Positions 30,438 through 39,400 of a stretch of 64,000 nt of DNA are shown here, piece by piece. The stretch's first letter is position 1, and each line of letters begins with the position of its first letter. The stretch is taken from assembly GCF_007065885.1 (NCBI RefSeq), contig NZ_CP041409.1:744001-808000 (forward strand). Direction: 5' to 3'. The DNA is from Altererythrobacter sp. TH136. Lineage in GTDB: Bacteria > Pseudomonadota > Alphaproteobacteria > Sphingomonadales > Sphingomonadaceae. The notes beneath the pieces were generated by a model. It was not told where the DNA came from. It ran no database searches and saw nothing but the letters and a program-made list of their open reading frames with translations. A program made the position numbers and the translations under genes.

Positions 30438-31193
30438 ATGCTCGAGATCCACCAGTTTCCCTGCCTGTCGGACAACTACGGCTTCCTGGTCCACGACCCG
30501 GACAGCCAGGAAACCGTCTGCATCGACACGCCCGAGGCCGATGCCTACCTGCGCGAAGCGGCGGTAAAAGGCTGGCAGATCACCCAGATCTGGAACACGC
30601 ACTGGCACCCGGATCATGCGGGCGGCAACGCGGCCATCAAGGCGGCCACCGGCTGCACCGTCAGCGGGCCTGCGGAAGTCGAGCGGATCGGTCCACTCGA
30701 CCGGGTGCTGACGCCGGGTGACACCGTGACCATCGGCGAGCACCAAGGCACCGTGTTCGACGTGGGCGGGCACACCAACGGCCATATCGCCATCCACCTG
30801 CCCGACGACGAGGTGGCTTTCGTCGGCGACAGCGTGTTCGCGCTCGGCTGTGGGCGCATGTTCGAAGGGACGGCGGAGCAGTTCTGGGCCAGCCTCCAGC
30901 GGATCAAGGCGCTGCCGCCGGCGACGATGCTGTACTGCGCGCACGAATACACCCAGTCGAACGCCCGCTTCGCGCTTCACGCCGACCCCGACAATGCGGA
31001 GCTGCAGGACTATGTCGCGGAGATCGACCAGCGCCGCTCCCGGCAGGAACCCACGGTTCCGACCAAGCTGGAGCGCGAGCTTGCGACCAACCCGTTCCTG
31101 CGCGCCGATACGGACGACTTGCGCGCCCGGTGGGGCGGCGGCCCGGCGCACGAGACCTTTGCCGCCCTGCGCGCTGCCAAGGACAGCTTCTAG
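30438..31193 (+). CDS. gloB: Hydroxyacylglutathione hydrolase (glyoxalase II)
   Basis: 251-residue metallo-beta-lactamase-fold hydrolase that releases D-lactate and glutathione from S-lactoylglutathione. NTHWHPDHAGG (THxHxDH), GGHTNGH and FVGDSVF supply the binuclear metal ligands; the C-terminal HEYTQSNARFA and R..NPFLR segments are the glutathione-binding part. Full length. Starts a coupled trio with the two genes below. Confidence 0.95.
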   Translation: MLEIHQFPCLSDNYGFLVHDPDSQETVCIDTPEADAYLREAAVKGWQITQIWNTHWHPDHAGGNAAIKAATGCTVSGPAEVERIGPLDRVLTPGDTVTIGEHQGTVFDVGGHTNGHIAIHLPDDEVAFVGDSVFALGCGRMFEGTAEQFWASLQRIKALPPATMLYCAHEYTQSNARFALHADPDNAELQDYVAEIDQRRSRQEPTVPTKLERELATNPFLRADTDDLRARWGGGPAHETFAALRAAKDSF

Positions 31194-31196
31194 GCC

Positions 31197-31523
31197 GTGG
31201 CGATCCGCGGCTACCACGCGCACATCTATTTCGATCCGCACGAGGTCGATCATGCCCGCGCCGTGGCTGCAGCAGCGCAGGTGGAGTTAGACTGCCCGGT
31301 CGGACACTTCCACACGGCACCGATGGGGCCGCATCCGCGCGGATCGGTGCAGCTTTCCCTGCGGCCCGAGCAGTTCGCGCGGTTTGCCCACTGGGCTTCG
31401 GAAGGACGCGAGGGGCTGACCATTTTTGCGCATGGCCTCAGCGGCGAAGATCTGGCCGATCACACCCGCTACGTCATCTGGTTCGGCCATTCGAAGCCGC
31501 TCGACCTGACGATCTTCGCCTGA
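31197..31523 (+). CDS. DOPA 4,5-dioxygenase family protein
   Basis: 108-residue protein. The YHAHIYFD start, the GHFHTAPMGPHP segment and the C-terminal DHTRYVIWFG are the conserved His-containing pieces of the DOPA 4,5-dioxygenase-like family (extradiol ring cleavage in fungi, role in bacteria unclear). It starts with GTG three bases after the gloB stop, and its TGA shares one base with the next ATG. Activity cannot be assumed. Confidence 0.85.
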   Translation: MAIRGYHAHIYFDPHEVDHARAVAAAAQVELDCPVGHFHTAPMGPHPRGSVQLSLRPEQFARFAHWASEGREGLTIFAHGLSGEDLADHTRYVIWFGHSKPLDLTIFA

Positions 31524-32497
31524 TGAAGGCGCTGCGGGTCGAGGCGCTGTCTGACGATCTGTCCGGCGTGCGACTGGCGGACCTGCCGGATCCCGTCCCC
31601 GCACCCGGCGAGGTGCTGGTGCGGGTCCATGCGGCATCGATCAACTATCCCGATCTGCTGATGACCAGGGGCGGCTACCAGTTCAAGCCACCAGTGCCGT
31701 TCACCGCAGGCATGGAACTGGCAGGCGAAGTGCTGGAAGCGCAAGCGGACAGCGGGTTCGCGGCTGGCGACCGAGTGATGGGCGGCGCCAAGACCGGTGC
31801 GTTCGCGGAGTTTGCCGCAGTGCCGGTGCGTTCGCTCAGACCCATACCCGCCGCGCTCGACTATTCCGCAGCCGCGGCGTTGGGGGCCGCCTACACCACC
31901 GCTTACACGGCCTTGGTAGAGCTTGGCGGGTTGCAGGCCGGCCAGTGGGTTCTCATCCATGGCGCGAGCGGCGGAGTGGGTTTGGCCGCGTGCGACCTGG
32001 CGCGCGCGCTGGGCGCCCGGGTGATCGCCGCCACACATGATCCATGCAAGACCGAGCGCATCCGGGCGGCGGTCTCGCCCGATGCGGTGATCGTCAACCA
32101 CGGGCGCTTTCGGGAGGAGGTCGCGGAACTGACCGGCGGCGCCCTGTGCGATCTGGTCTACGACCCCGTCGGCGGGGACGTATTCGACGAGAGCACCCGC
32201 TGCGTGGCGTTCGGCGGGAAGCTGCTGGTGATCGGCTTCGTCGCCGGCCGCATCCCCGAGATCGCCGTCAACATCCCGCTCATCAAGGGCTTCTCGATCG
32301 TCGGCGTGCGGGCAGGCGAATACGCACGGCGCTTTCCGGAGCGGGGCGCGCGGATAGCCGCCGAAGTCTCACGCCTGGCCAACGACCGCGCCATCGCGCC
32401 GGTCATCGACCGGGAACTGCCGCTGGCCCGCTGGAAAGAGGGCTTCGACGCGATGGCCGCCGGCGCGCTAGTCGGAAAGCTGATCTTCCGCCCCTGA
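31523..32497 (+). CDS. NADPH:quinone oxidoreductase, zinc-independent MDR family
   Basis: 324-residue medium-chain reductase. N-terminal GroES-like domain (INYPDLL..GGYQ), Rossmann domain with HGASGGVGLAACDLARALGA, and no structural or catalytic zinc cysteines, as in QOR-type enzymes. It would reduce quinones or enoyl/alkenal compounds with NADPH. The ATG at 31523 overlaps the preceding stop (TGATG); long in-frame sequence upstream of it is a shadow of gloB. Convergent with the flavodoxin-like gene 3 bases away. Confidence 0.92.
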   Translation: MKALRVEALSDDLSGVRLADLPDPVPAPGEVLVRVHAASINYPDLLMTRGGYQFKPPVPFTAGMELAGEVLEAQADSGFAAGDRVMGGAKTGAFAEFAAVPVRSLRPIPAALDYSAAAALGAAYTTAYTALVELGGLQAGQWVLIHGASGGVGLAACDLARALGARVIAATHDPCKTERIRAAVSPDAVIVNHGRFREEVAELTGGALCDLVYDPVGGDVFDESTRCVAFGGKLLVIGFVAGRIPEIAVNIPLIKGFSIVGVRAGEYARRFPERGARIAAEVSRLANDRAIAPVIDRELPLARWKEGFDAMAAGALVGKLIFRP

Positions 32498-32500
32498 TCG

Positions 32501-33115
32501 TCAGGCAGGGCCCGGGTAGGCATCCGCCTTCAGCAACTTCGCCAGATGCGCCGCATTGCTGGCGACCAGCTTGGCGGTCTCGGTGACCTTGTCAGGCGTC
32601 TTGTCCAGATCCTTGAAGTCGGTCGAACCCATCGCTTCGCCCACCCAGTAACAGGCGGCGGTGGCGGGGATCGTCCAGCCGGTGTCGTTGAGGCTCTGGA
32701 ACAATTGCGCTGAGGCCCAGTGGGCCCCGTCCTCGTTCCCGACAATGGCGGCGACGGCGACTTTGGAGAAGCTCGGCATCCGTCCCTGATCGTCGGTTTC
32801 GGACAGGAATGCGTCCATCCGCTCGAGCACCCGTTTGGCGATCGAGCCGATCTGGCCCATCCAGATGGGCCCGCCAAAGATCAGGATGTCGTGACTGAGG
32901 ATTTTTTCCCGCAGGGCCGGCCAGTCATCGCCGTCCCCTTCATCCGACGTGACGCCCGGCAACACGTTGTGGTCGGCTATCCGGATGGTTTCACTGATCT
33001 CGACGTCAGCGGCCGCAAAGTGCTCCCGCAACACCTCGATCATGGCGTCGGTCGAGCTGTCCTCGCCCGAGCTTTTCTTGAGCGAACAGTTGATGGCGAT
33101 CGCGGTAACCGGCAC
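32501..33115 (-). CDS. Flavodoxin-like NAD(P)H-dependent FMN reductase
   Basis: 204-residue flavodoxin-fold protein. N-terminal AINCSLKKSSG is the phosphate-binding loop, GGPIWMGQIG the isoalloxazine contact, and VAAIVGNEDGAHW the third FMN loop of the NADPH-dependent FMN reductase family. Role probably quinone or flavin reduction. It lies 70 bases downstream of atpF on the same strand; that gap contains a GC hairpin but no U-run, so read-through from the F0 operon is possible. Confidence 0.87.
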   Translation of the reverse strand: MPVTAIAINCSLKKSSGEDSSTDAMIEVLREHFAAADVEISETIRIADHNVLPGVTSDEGDGDDWPALREKILSHDILIFGGPIWMGQIGSIAKRVLERMDAFLSETDDQGRMPSFSKVAVAAIVGNEDGAHWASAQLFQSLNDTGWTIPATAACYWVGEAMGSTDFKDLDKTPDKVTETAKLVASNAAHLAKLLKADAYPGPA

Positions 33116-33185
33116 GTGCTTCTCCTTGCTGTAACAAGGACGAAGCGAGCGGGTCCGGCGGCAGTTCCGCCGCGCCTGATAAATA

Positions 33186-33737
33186 TCAGATTGTGCTGAT
33201 CAGCTGATCGGCCAGGCGACGATCGGCGTCCTCGCCGTGCTGCGCAGCGATGAGGCGCGCGGCAGCCTGCGAGGCCATCGCGGCAGCCTCGCGCCGTAGC
33301 TCGTCGACGGCGGCCCGTTCGGCAGCGCCAATCTTCGATTCAGCGGCCGCCGCGCGGCGCTCGAGCAGCAGGGCGGTATCCGCTTCGGCCTGTTCCACGA
33401 TCTTGGCAGCATCGGCACGAGCATGATCGAGCAGCGCGGCAGCTTCCTGCGCGCTCTGGGCATGCTCTGCCTTGGCCTGGTCGAGCAGCGCCTGCGCCTC
33501 TGCACGGATGCGCGCCGCTTCGTCGAGGTTACGGCGCTTCTCCGCGATTTGCGCGTCCAGCGCGGCAGCGATCTTCTGCGGCGCCTTGGCAACGAAGATC
33601 GCCAGCAGGAAGAAGATCGTCAGGCTGACGTAGACCCAGCCCTCAGCGCCCAGGCCGAGGAGGGTTTCCTCGACATGCCCGTTCACCTCGGTGTGCCCGG
33701 CAGGCTGTTCTTCGACCAATGCGGGAAGTGCGCTCAT
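33186..33737 (-). CDS. atpF: ATP synthase F0 b subunit
   Basis: 183-residue peripheral-stalk subunit. One N-terminal membrane helix (about residues 33-52, WVYVSLTIFFLLAIFVA) is followed by a long charged Ala/Glu/Arg coiled coil reaching F1. The N-terminal 30 residues before the helix are longer than in E. coli b, as usual for alphaproteobacterial b. Last gene of the F0 operon, 14 bases after b'. Confidence 0.94.
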   Translation of the reverse strand: MSALPALVEEQPAGHTEVNGHVEETLLGLGAEGWVYVSLTIFFLLAIFVAKAPQKIAAALDAQIAEKRRNLDEAARIRAEAQALLDQAKAEHAQSAQEAAALLDHARADAAKIVEQAEADTALLLERRAAAAESKIGAAERAAVDELRREAAAMASQAAARLIAAQHGEDADRRLADQLISTI

Positions 33738-33751
33738 CGTTCTGGATCCTG

Positions 33752-34243
33752 TCAGCCGCGCGCCAGGGCGGCATCGACGGCACTGGCCGCAGCGTCCCGC
33801 GAAGGCTCGCTGCCGGTCAGCTTGGCGACGATCGCCTGGGCGTTTTCGGCGGCCACATCGCGCAAGGCGACACGGGCCGCTTCGCGCGCGCCGGCGATCC
33901 GCTGTTCCGCGGCCGCCGTGTGAGCATCGGTCGAGGCCTTGGCGGCAGCGACCCGCTGCTCGCGCGCGGCGGCGGCGGCGGCGTTGGCTTCCGCCAGCGC
34001 CTCACGCGCACGGGCGTGGTTGGCTTCACGCTCGACCCGGTTCTGTTCGACGAGTTCGTCAGCCGCGTCCTTGGCCGACTGCGCGACCGCCAGATCGCCG
34101 TCGATCTTCGACGTGCGCTCGTCCATCACCTTGCCCAGGCGCGGCAGCGTCAGGCGGACGATGCCGAAATAAAGCACGACGAAGAACACCGCCAGCCAGA
34201 ACAGCTGGGGGATGAACACTGTACCGAAATCGAATTGAGGCAT
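33752..34243 (-). CDS. atpF': ATP synthase F0 b' subunit
   Basis: 163-residue second stalk subunit forming a heterodimer with b, as in photosynthetic and other alphaproteobacteria. MPQFDFGTVFIPQLFWLAVFF is the membrane anchor, with PQL.WL typical of b'; the rest is a coiled coil. It lies between c and b, the standard atpI-B-E-F'-F order. Confidence 0.94.
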   Translation of the reverse strand: MPQFDFGTVFIPQLFWLAVFFVVLYFGIVRLTLPRLGKVMDERTSKIDGDLAVAQSAKDAADELVEQNRVEREANHARAREALAEANAAAAAAREQRVAAAKASTDAHTAAAEQRIAGAREAARVALRDVAAENAQAIVAKLTGSEPSRDAAASAVDAALARG

Positions 34244-34270
34244 CGAAGCCGCCCGTCACCCGGAATGTTG

Positions 34271-34307
34271 ATCGCCGGGCCCCACGCGCTGCGTCTGGCC
34301 CGGCGAT
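34271..34307 (-). promoter_or_regulatory. Intercistronic hairpin after the c-subunit gene
   Basis: ATCGCCGGGCC and GGCCCGGCGAT form a perfect 11-bp stem around a 15-base loop between atpE and the b' gene. There is no U-run behind it, so it is more likely an mRNA processing or 3'-end-stabilising element than a full terminator; it would favour c-subunit over b/b' production. Confidence 0.6.
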
Positions 34308-34314
34308 AAGGAAA

Positions 34315-34539
34315 TCAGCTGAAGGCGAGTGCCAGCGCGACGACGGCGGCGATCAGGCCGAGGGCCTCGGTCACCGCGAAGCCGAAGATCAGGCGGCCAC
34401 CCATCTGCGCGTCGGCGCTGGGGTTGCGCAGCGCGCCCTGCAGATAGTTGCCGAAGATCGCGCCCACGCCGATGGCGGCGAGACCCGCACCGATCGCAGC
34501 CAGACCCGCACCGATAACGCGTGCCGATTCAACGTCCAT
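34315..34539 (-). CDS. atpE: ATP synthase F0 c subunit
   Basis: 74-residue proteolipid of two membrane helices forming the rotor ring. Helix 1 has the GAGLAAIGAGLAAIGVG small-residue packing motif, the loop contains RNP, and helix 2 carries the proton-binding Glu58 (VTEALGL). No extra Na+ ligands are evident, so H+ coupling is expected. A strong AAGGAAAGG site lies 9 bases before the ATG, fitting the high copy number needed. Confidence 0.98.
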   Translation of the reverse strand: MDVESARVIGAGLAAIGAGLAAIGVGAIFGNYLQGALRNPSADAQMGGRLIFGFAVTEALGLIAAVVALALAFS

Positions 34540-34587
34540 GTCGAAAACCTTTCCTTGAGATTACCAGTCGGTGGGCCAACGCGGCCC

Positions 34588-35337
34588 TTAGTGGAGATTC
34601 ACCGCATCGTTGAGGTACAACGATGCCAGAAGAGCGAAAACATATGCCTGGACGACCGCGATCAGCACTTCGAGCGCGGTCAGCGCGACGTTCACTGCCA
34701 GAGGCAGGATGCCGAACACATACGGCACCGCGTTGAACGAGCCGAGCGCCACGACGAACGTGCCGAACACCTTGAGCAGCACGTGGCCCGCGGTCATGTT
34801 GGCGAACAGCCGGATCGCCAGCGTGAACGGCCGCGAGAGGAAGCTCAGCACCTCGATCACGAACACGAATGCGCCGAGAAAGATGTTGGCGTCCTTGGGC
34901 CAGAACAGGCTGAAGAAGTGCAGCCCGTGGCGCCAGAACCCGACGATGCAGACGATGATGAACACCAGGAACGCAAGGCCGATAGTCACCGAGATGTGGC
35001 TGGTCGGGGTAAACGCGCCGACCCACGGCAGCAGGCCGAGGAGGTTGCACACCAGCACGAACATGAACACCGCGAAGATCAGCGGGGCGTAGCGCTTGCC
35101 TTCGGGCCCGACGTTTTCCGCCAGCATGTTGCGCACGAAGTCGTAGACGTATTCGACCGCCGCCTGCCAGCGTCCCGGGACGAGCTGCGGCTTCGCCGTG
35201 CCGACGAACATGAACACCGCGATCACGCCGATCGCGATCGCCATCCACAGCGAACTGTTGGTGAACGACAGGTCGTAGCCACCCGCTTCCAGCGGTTGCA
35301 GCTGAACGACCTCGAACTGCTCCATCGGACTTGCCAT
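34588..35337 (-). CDS. atpB: ATP synthase F0 a subunit
   Basis: 249-residue polytopic membrane stator subunit with the proton half-channels. The essential Arg is in LAIRLFANMTAGH; the final helix has Gln/Tyr and ends in LYLNDAVNLH. Starts 11 bases after atpI. A small GGGCC/GGCCC hairpin follows its stop. Confidence 0.97.
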   Translation of the reverse strand: MASPMEQFEVVQLQPLEAGGYDLSFTNSSLWMAIAIGVIAVFMFVGTAKPQLVPGRWQAAVEYVYDFVRNMLAENVGPEGKRYAPLIFAVFMFVLVCNLLGLLPWVGAFTPTSHISVTIGLAFLVFIIVCIVGFWRHGLHFFSLFWPKDANIFLGAFVFVIEVLSFLSRPFTLAIRLFANMTAGHVLLKVFGTFVVALGSFNAVPYVFGILPLAVNVALTALEVLIAVVQAYVFALLASLYLNDAVNLH

Positions 35338-35348
35338 GAAACTTGATC

Positions 35349-35666
35349 CTACCTGCGGTCGTCGTTGTCAGGATGGCTGTCGAACTGCGCGGAGGTCTTC
35401 ATCGCGCGGCGCGTGCCCGCGGCGAAGCCCAGCACGAGCATCACGATCATGCCCCACGGCGCGCTGTCGAAGCCGGCCCAATTATCGAACGCCCAGCCGA
35501 TGAAACCCGATACCAGCACGGCGCCGATGAATTCGATGCCCACAGCCCAGCCGCGCGTTTCCGCCTGCCCCTGGGCGTTGGTGACGCCCTGGTGCTGCCG
35601 CGCCTGCGCGTCGGCTATACGGCGATCGAGGTCGTCGCCGGGATTGTGGTCGTTCTGATCGGCCAA
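35349..35666 (-). CDS. atpI: ATP synthase assembly protein AtpI/AtpZ family
   Basis: 105-residue protein with a hydrophilic N-terminus and two membrane helices (about 41-59 and 69-85), of the AtpI/AtpZ group that accompanies F0 operons and is linked to c-ring assembly or Mg2+ supply. First gene of the F0 operon. Preceded by a perfect TATAAT at 35719-35724. Confidence 0.85.
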   Translation of the reverse strand: MADQNDHNPGDDLDRRIADAQARQHQGVTNAQGQAETRGWAVGIEFIGAVLVSGFIGWAFDNWAGFDSAPWGMIVMLVLGFAAGTRRAMKTSAQFDSHPDNDDRR

Positions 35667-35718
35667 AGCGAGCTGTCCGTTAGCGCGGGCCAGCCCCCGC
35701 GGACGGACGACTGGTTCG

Positions 35719-35724
35719 ATTATA
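35719..35724 (-). promoter_or_regulatory. Candidate -10 box of the F0 ATP synthase operon
   Basis: A perfect TATAAT read on the minus strand, 53 bases before the atpI ATG. No TTG-type -35 box is seen 16 to 18 bases upstream, unlike the other candidate promoters in this window. Confidence 0.45.
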
Positions 35725-35824
35725 GACGGAACCGGCCCCGGCCGCGAGTGGGCCAGAACCGGTGCGCCGCCCCCTTAGGCAGGGGTCTAAGCCGAGTCAA
35801 CCGGCCCCGGCACGACCGCCGCAG

Positions 35825-36232
35825 TTACTGCCCGATCTTGGCCTGGAGCGCGGGGCAGCGGCTGTCCCGCTGCGGCGGAGCGCTGGTGCGCGTCTGCCAG
35901 CTGCCGTCAGGCGCCTGGTATTTTTCCCCCGGCGTGGTCCGCGCGATCGCGATGCACCCGGCGGTCAGCGCGTATTCCTCCAGCGTCACCGGCGGATTGG
36001 CCGCTTGCGCGCGCTGCGAATAAAGCGCCCGGCGCTTGATATTGATGTCCGATACGATCCGCTGCAGGCCTGCCCCGCCGCTGACGATGCCGAGATAGCC
36101 ATCCATCTTCTCACCCACCTGGCCCGAAGCGCGTGCCGCTTCGTAGGCCGGGTCACGCTGCGCCATCGCGGGTGCGGCCACGACCATGCCGGCGAGGCTG
36201 GCTGCCGCGAAAAACTTTGCCACAGTGTTCAT
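35825..36232 (-). CDS. ydbL: YdbL family (DUF1318) periplasmic protein
   Basis: 135-residue exported protein. Signal peptide ends at APAMAQ; the mature part contains ARASGQVGEKMDGYLGI, the DUF1318 core, where a tandem of exposed residues is thought to act like a chaperone for YnbE. The C-terminal third (from about residue 95) carries two Cys and is an extension over the E. coli protein. Its ATG shares one base with the ynbE stop. Third gene of the ydbH-ynbE-ydbL unit. Confidence 0.9.
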   Translation of the reverse strand: MNTVAKFFAAASLAGMVVAAPAMAQRDPAYEAARASGQVGEKMDGYLGIVSGGAGLQRIVSDINIKRRALYSQRAQAANPPVTLEEYALTAGCIAIARTTPGEKYQAPDGSWQTRTSAPPQRDSRCPALQAKIGQ

Positions 36233-36489
36233 CAGAAGATGTCCTCGTTTTCGTCGATCGTGCTCTCCGCGTCCGCGGCGAGCCGATAGATCACTTCCTG
36301 CCGGATGTTGACGTTGAGTTCGATCACGATCGGCTTGTCAGGGGCAGTCACATTGACGCACCCACCCACCATCGCGATCCCCAGCATCGCCAGCGGCAAT
36401 ACCCCCACCTTCGAACCTGCGCGCCTGATCCCGCTCATCGGCGGGATTGTCGCAAGGCCGCGGGCGCGGGTCAATTCGCAAGGGGTCAT
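36232..36489 (-). CDS. ynbE: YnbE family outer-membrane lipoprotein
   Basis: 85 residues from the ATG at 36489, which overlaps the ydbH stop (ATGA) with a GGAAAGCGAGA purine tract upstream; a start at 36438 gives 68 residues and a more usual short signal peptide. Either way the signal ends in a VGGC lipobox, so it is a lipoprotein. In E. coli YnbE multimerises by beta-strand stacking with YdbH to form an inner- to outer-membrane phospholipid bridge. The NVTAPDKPIVIELNVNI segment is the conserved part. Confidence 0.85.
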   Translation of the reverse strand: MTPCELTRARGLATIPPMSGIRRAGSKVGVLPLAMLGIAMVGGCVNVTAPDKPIVIELNVNIRQEVIYRLAADAESTIDENEDIF

Positions 36490-39400
36490 GGCAGTATCTC
36501 GCTTTCCGAGGTCTGAACGGGAGGGCTGTCGGGGATGAGGTCGTCGGGCGTGATCGCAGGCGGCGGCGGAGTGACCTCGCGGCGGAGGACGTTGCCTTCG
36601 TCGTCCAGCAGCCCCACGTCGCGCGGATCGCGAGTCGACGCCGGATCGTACATCGCCTTCAGTGACGTGATCAGCGAATAGAACGGCGCGCGGATGTTGA
36701 TGTTGAACCGGATCGGCAGGTTCTGGAACCGTCTGGTGATGAAGTTGCGCCTGGCGTTCGCGCCTTGCTTCACTCCGTCGAACCGTACCCGGGTGACGAT
36801 CTCGCCCGTCAGGTTGCCGTCCATCGCGACGCTCATCTGCTGGTAATCGAGCGACTTCAGCGCCTCGAACGCGAAGTTCGCCATCGTGCCGAGATCTTCG
36901 CGTGTGAGTTCCCCGACATACGACACATTACCCCCGGGCGCCCGCGCGATCAGCAGGCCGCCTTCGATCCGGCCGTTCCCCTGCTGGTCGAAGATGATCG
37001 GCAGGGTGCCGTCGAACGTGCCGGTGGCCGAAATGTTGGGCAGTTCCATCCGCTGGACGAACTCCGCCGCCTGGAGCCCTTCGATCTCGAAGACATAGCG
37101 CCGTTCCTCGCTGACGCCGAGGTTGAGGTTGGTCGAGCGCAGGGTCAGCGTGCCGCCCATGAACGGCCAGGTCGCGCCCCCGACGCCCAGGACCTGGCCG
37201 TTGCGCAGCGAGAACACGAGTTCGCCGTCAGTCACCTCGATACCCGGGTTGACCGACCCGATGCGGAGACGTTGGTCGGGCGCCGTGGTCAGCCCGATCA
37301 GGTCGATGAATTCGACCGTCCCGCTCGCGCCTTTCACCGGACCGAAAGCGGCGGCGAAATCGAGCGCATCGCTGGAAAAGCGGCCGGAACTGGTGGTGCC
37401 GCGCTCATCCCAGTCGATCCGCCCGGTCCCGCGCACGGTGCCGAATACGTTGGCGACCACGCCCTTGGCGCGCGGGGTCAGGGTGGCGGGCTGCAGGCCG
37501 CGGTCAAACACCAGGCCACCAACCGCCAGGTCCGCATGGCCCACCCCGGTTTGCAGGTTGTGCAGGATCGCCACGTCGGTCACCTCGCGCCCGCTGGCGG
37601 GTTCCTGCAGGGTGGCGTTCGCCCGGATGATGTTGTCCCGCAAGGTCAGCGTCCCGCCTTGCGCGATCAGCGGATTGAAGCGCGGTGCGGCCTCCCGGTC
37701 GATCAGGCGGAACTTGCCGTCCGCCAGGCTGAGCACGCCGCCGGCGTAACGCCAGGTGCCCGACGCCTCCATCAGGTTCATCGGCACGGAGAACAGTCGG
37801 ATGTCGGCATCGGCGAATCTGCCCGCGATCTCTCGCCCGAAGGTCGCAGTGAGGTTGGAGATGCGGAACGTGCTGGCGGTCGCCGGCGGGCCGAGCGCGA
37901 CATCCACCGCCTGCGCGCTCAGCGCACCGGGATAGGCGAAGCCCACCGCTCCCGTGCGCAGGCGAATGGGCGTGCTCGCCAGCCGGCCCGACAGGTCGAG
38001 AGAGGGCGCCCCCGCGGCGATGCGCAGACCCTGCGCGGAGTGCCGCACGATCGGCTGGCCGCGGACGGGGCACAAGGTGAGCGACCTGCGCTCCAGCGTG
38101 AGCGAAGCGACCGCCAGTTGATCGAAGCCAATCTGCGTGCAGCGGTTCCACAGCGCGAGCCCGCCCCGCCGGGACCAGTTTCCGCTGAGGGGCAGCAGGA
38201 GGTTGCGGGTCGATCCGCCCGGCAGCGCGCCGCTCGCCCGCGCGCGCCCGGAAAAACCCAGCGCGCCGTTAGGGGATTGGGCGAGGACCAGCTCGGGGAT
38301 TTCCAGAACGCTGCTGCCAGCGCGGTATTCGGCCATGCGCAGCCGCAGGACCGACCGGCCGGCGGGCGTGCGCTCCATCCGCCCGGCGATCCGGGGCAAG
38401 CCCGCGCCGCCCGTGGCCAGATTGCCGGCAAAGCGCGGCGTGCCCTGCCCGGTGATGCTCAATTGCCCTCGCGACAGCGCCAGCAGAGTGGCGCCGCTGC
38501 CCCCCCGCAAGTTGGCCTGGGGGATGACGAGGGTGGTGACGCCGCCGGTGCGGCGGGCGGTCAGTTCCGCGGTCAGCGTGCTGGCCCTGCCCTCACGCGC
38601 CAGCGCCGAGCGCGTCTGGGACAGCAGTGGTGCCAGCAGGGTGCCCTGCGCCGATCGTGCCGCGTCCGCCAGCAACCCGTCGAGCCCCGCACCGACGCGC
38701 AGGCCGTTACCCGCGATCGCGGATTGCACCTCCAGCGTGCGCAGGCTGTCCCGCGCACGCACCGTGCCATCGGCCGTCACCAGCGCGGCGTTCGCCTGCG
38801 GGTGCGCGAGCCCACGCGCGGCAAGCGAGTACCGGGCCGTGAGCGCACCTGAGCGCCAGGTGGCATTGGCCGTCCCCGCCAGGCCGTTGGCGCGTGCGCC
38901 GGCGACCCGGGCCGGGCCCGTTTCCAGGCGCCCCCGCCCCTCAACTCCGGCGAAGTCCGCATCGATCGCGGCATCGACCGTCAGTGCCGCCCTGGCGAGC
39001 GCCAGACCCTGGCCCGGACACGACAGGCTGGCGAACCGCGCGGGTCCTTCGATCCGCGCCTTCCCGCTGGCCGTGGCCACCTTGCCATAGAGCGATGCGC
39101 CGCGCGCCGCACAGCCGCCGCCGTCCAGCGTGGGCGCGGCGACCGCGAGCATGCCTGTGAACCCGTTGTCGATCCGGCCTTGACCCTCCGCCTTGATGCC
39201 CAGGGGGCCGTAGTCGCTTTCGATCAGAGCGCGTCCATCGATCAGCCGCAGGTCGATCCGCGGCAGGCCCGGCGGCTGGCCGGTGTCGCGGAACAACGCC
39301 TTGTCGAGCGTGCCAAAGCTCAACCTGCCGCCGCGCGCCGTCCCGAACAGGCGCGGACGGACCAGCGTGATCTGCCCGAACGTGGGCGCACCAAGGCGCA

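Noticed and set aside
33140-33175. CGGCGG/CCGCCG hairpin after atpF as a terminator
   Set aside because: No T-run on the minus-strand side, so termination cannot be supported.
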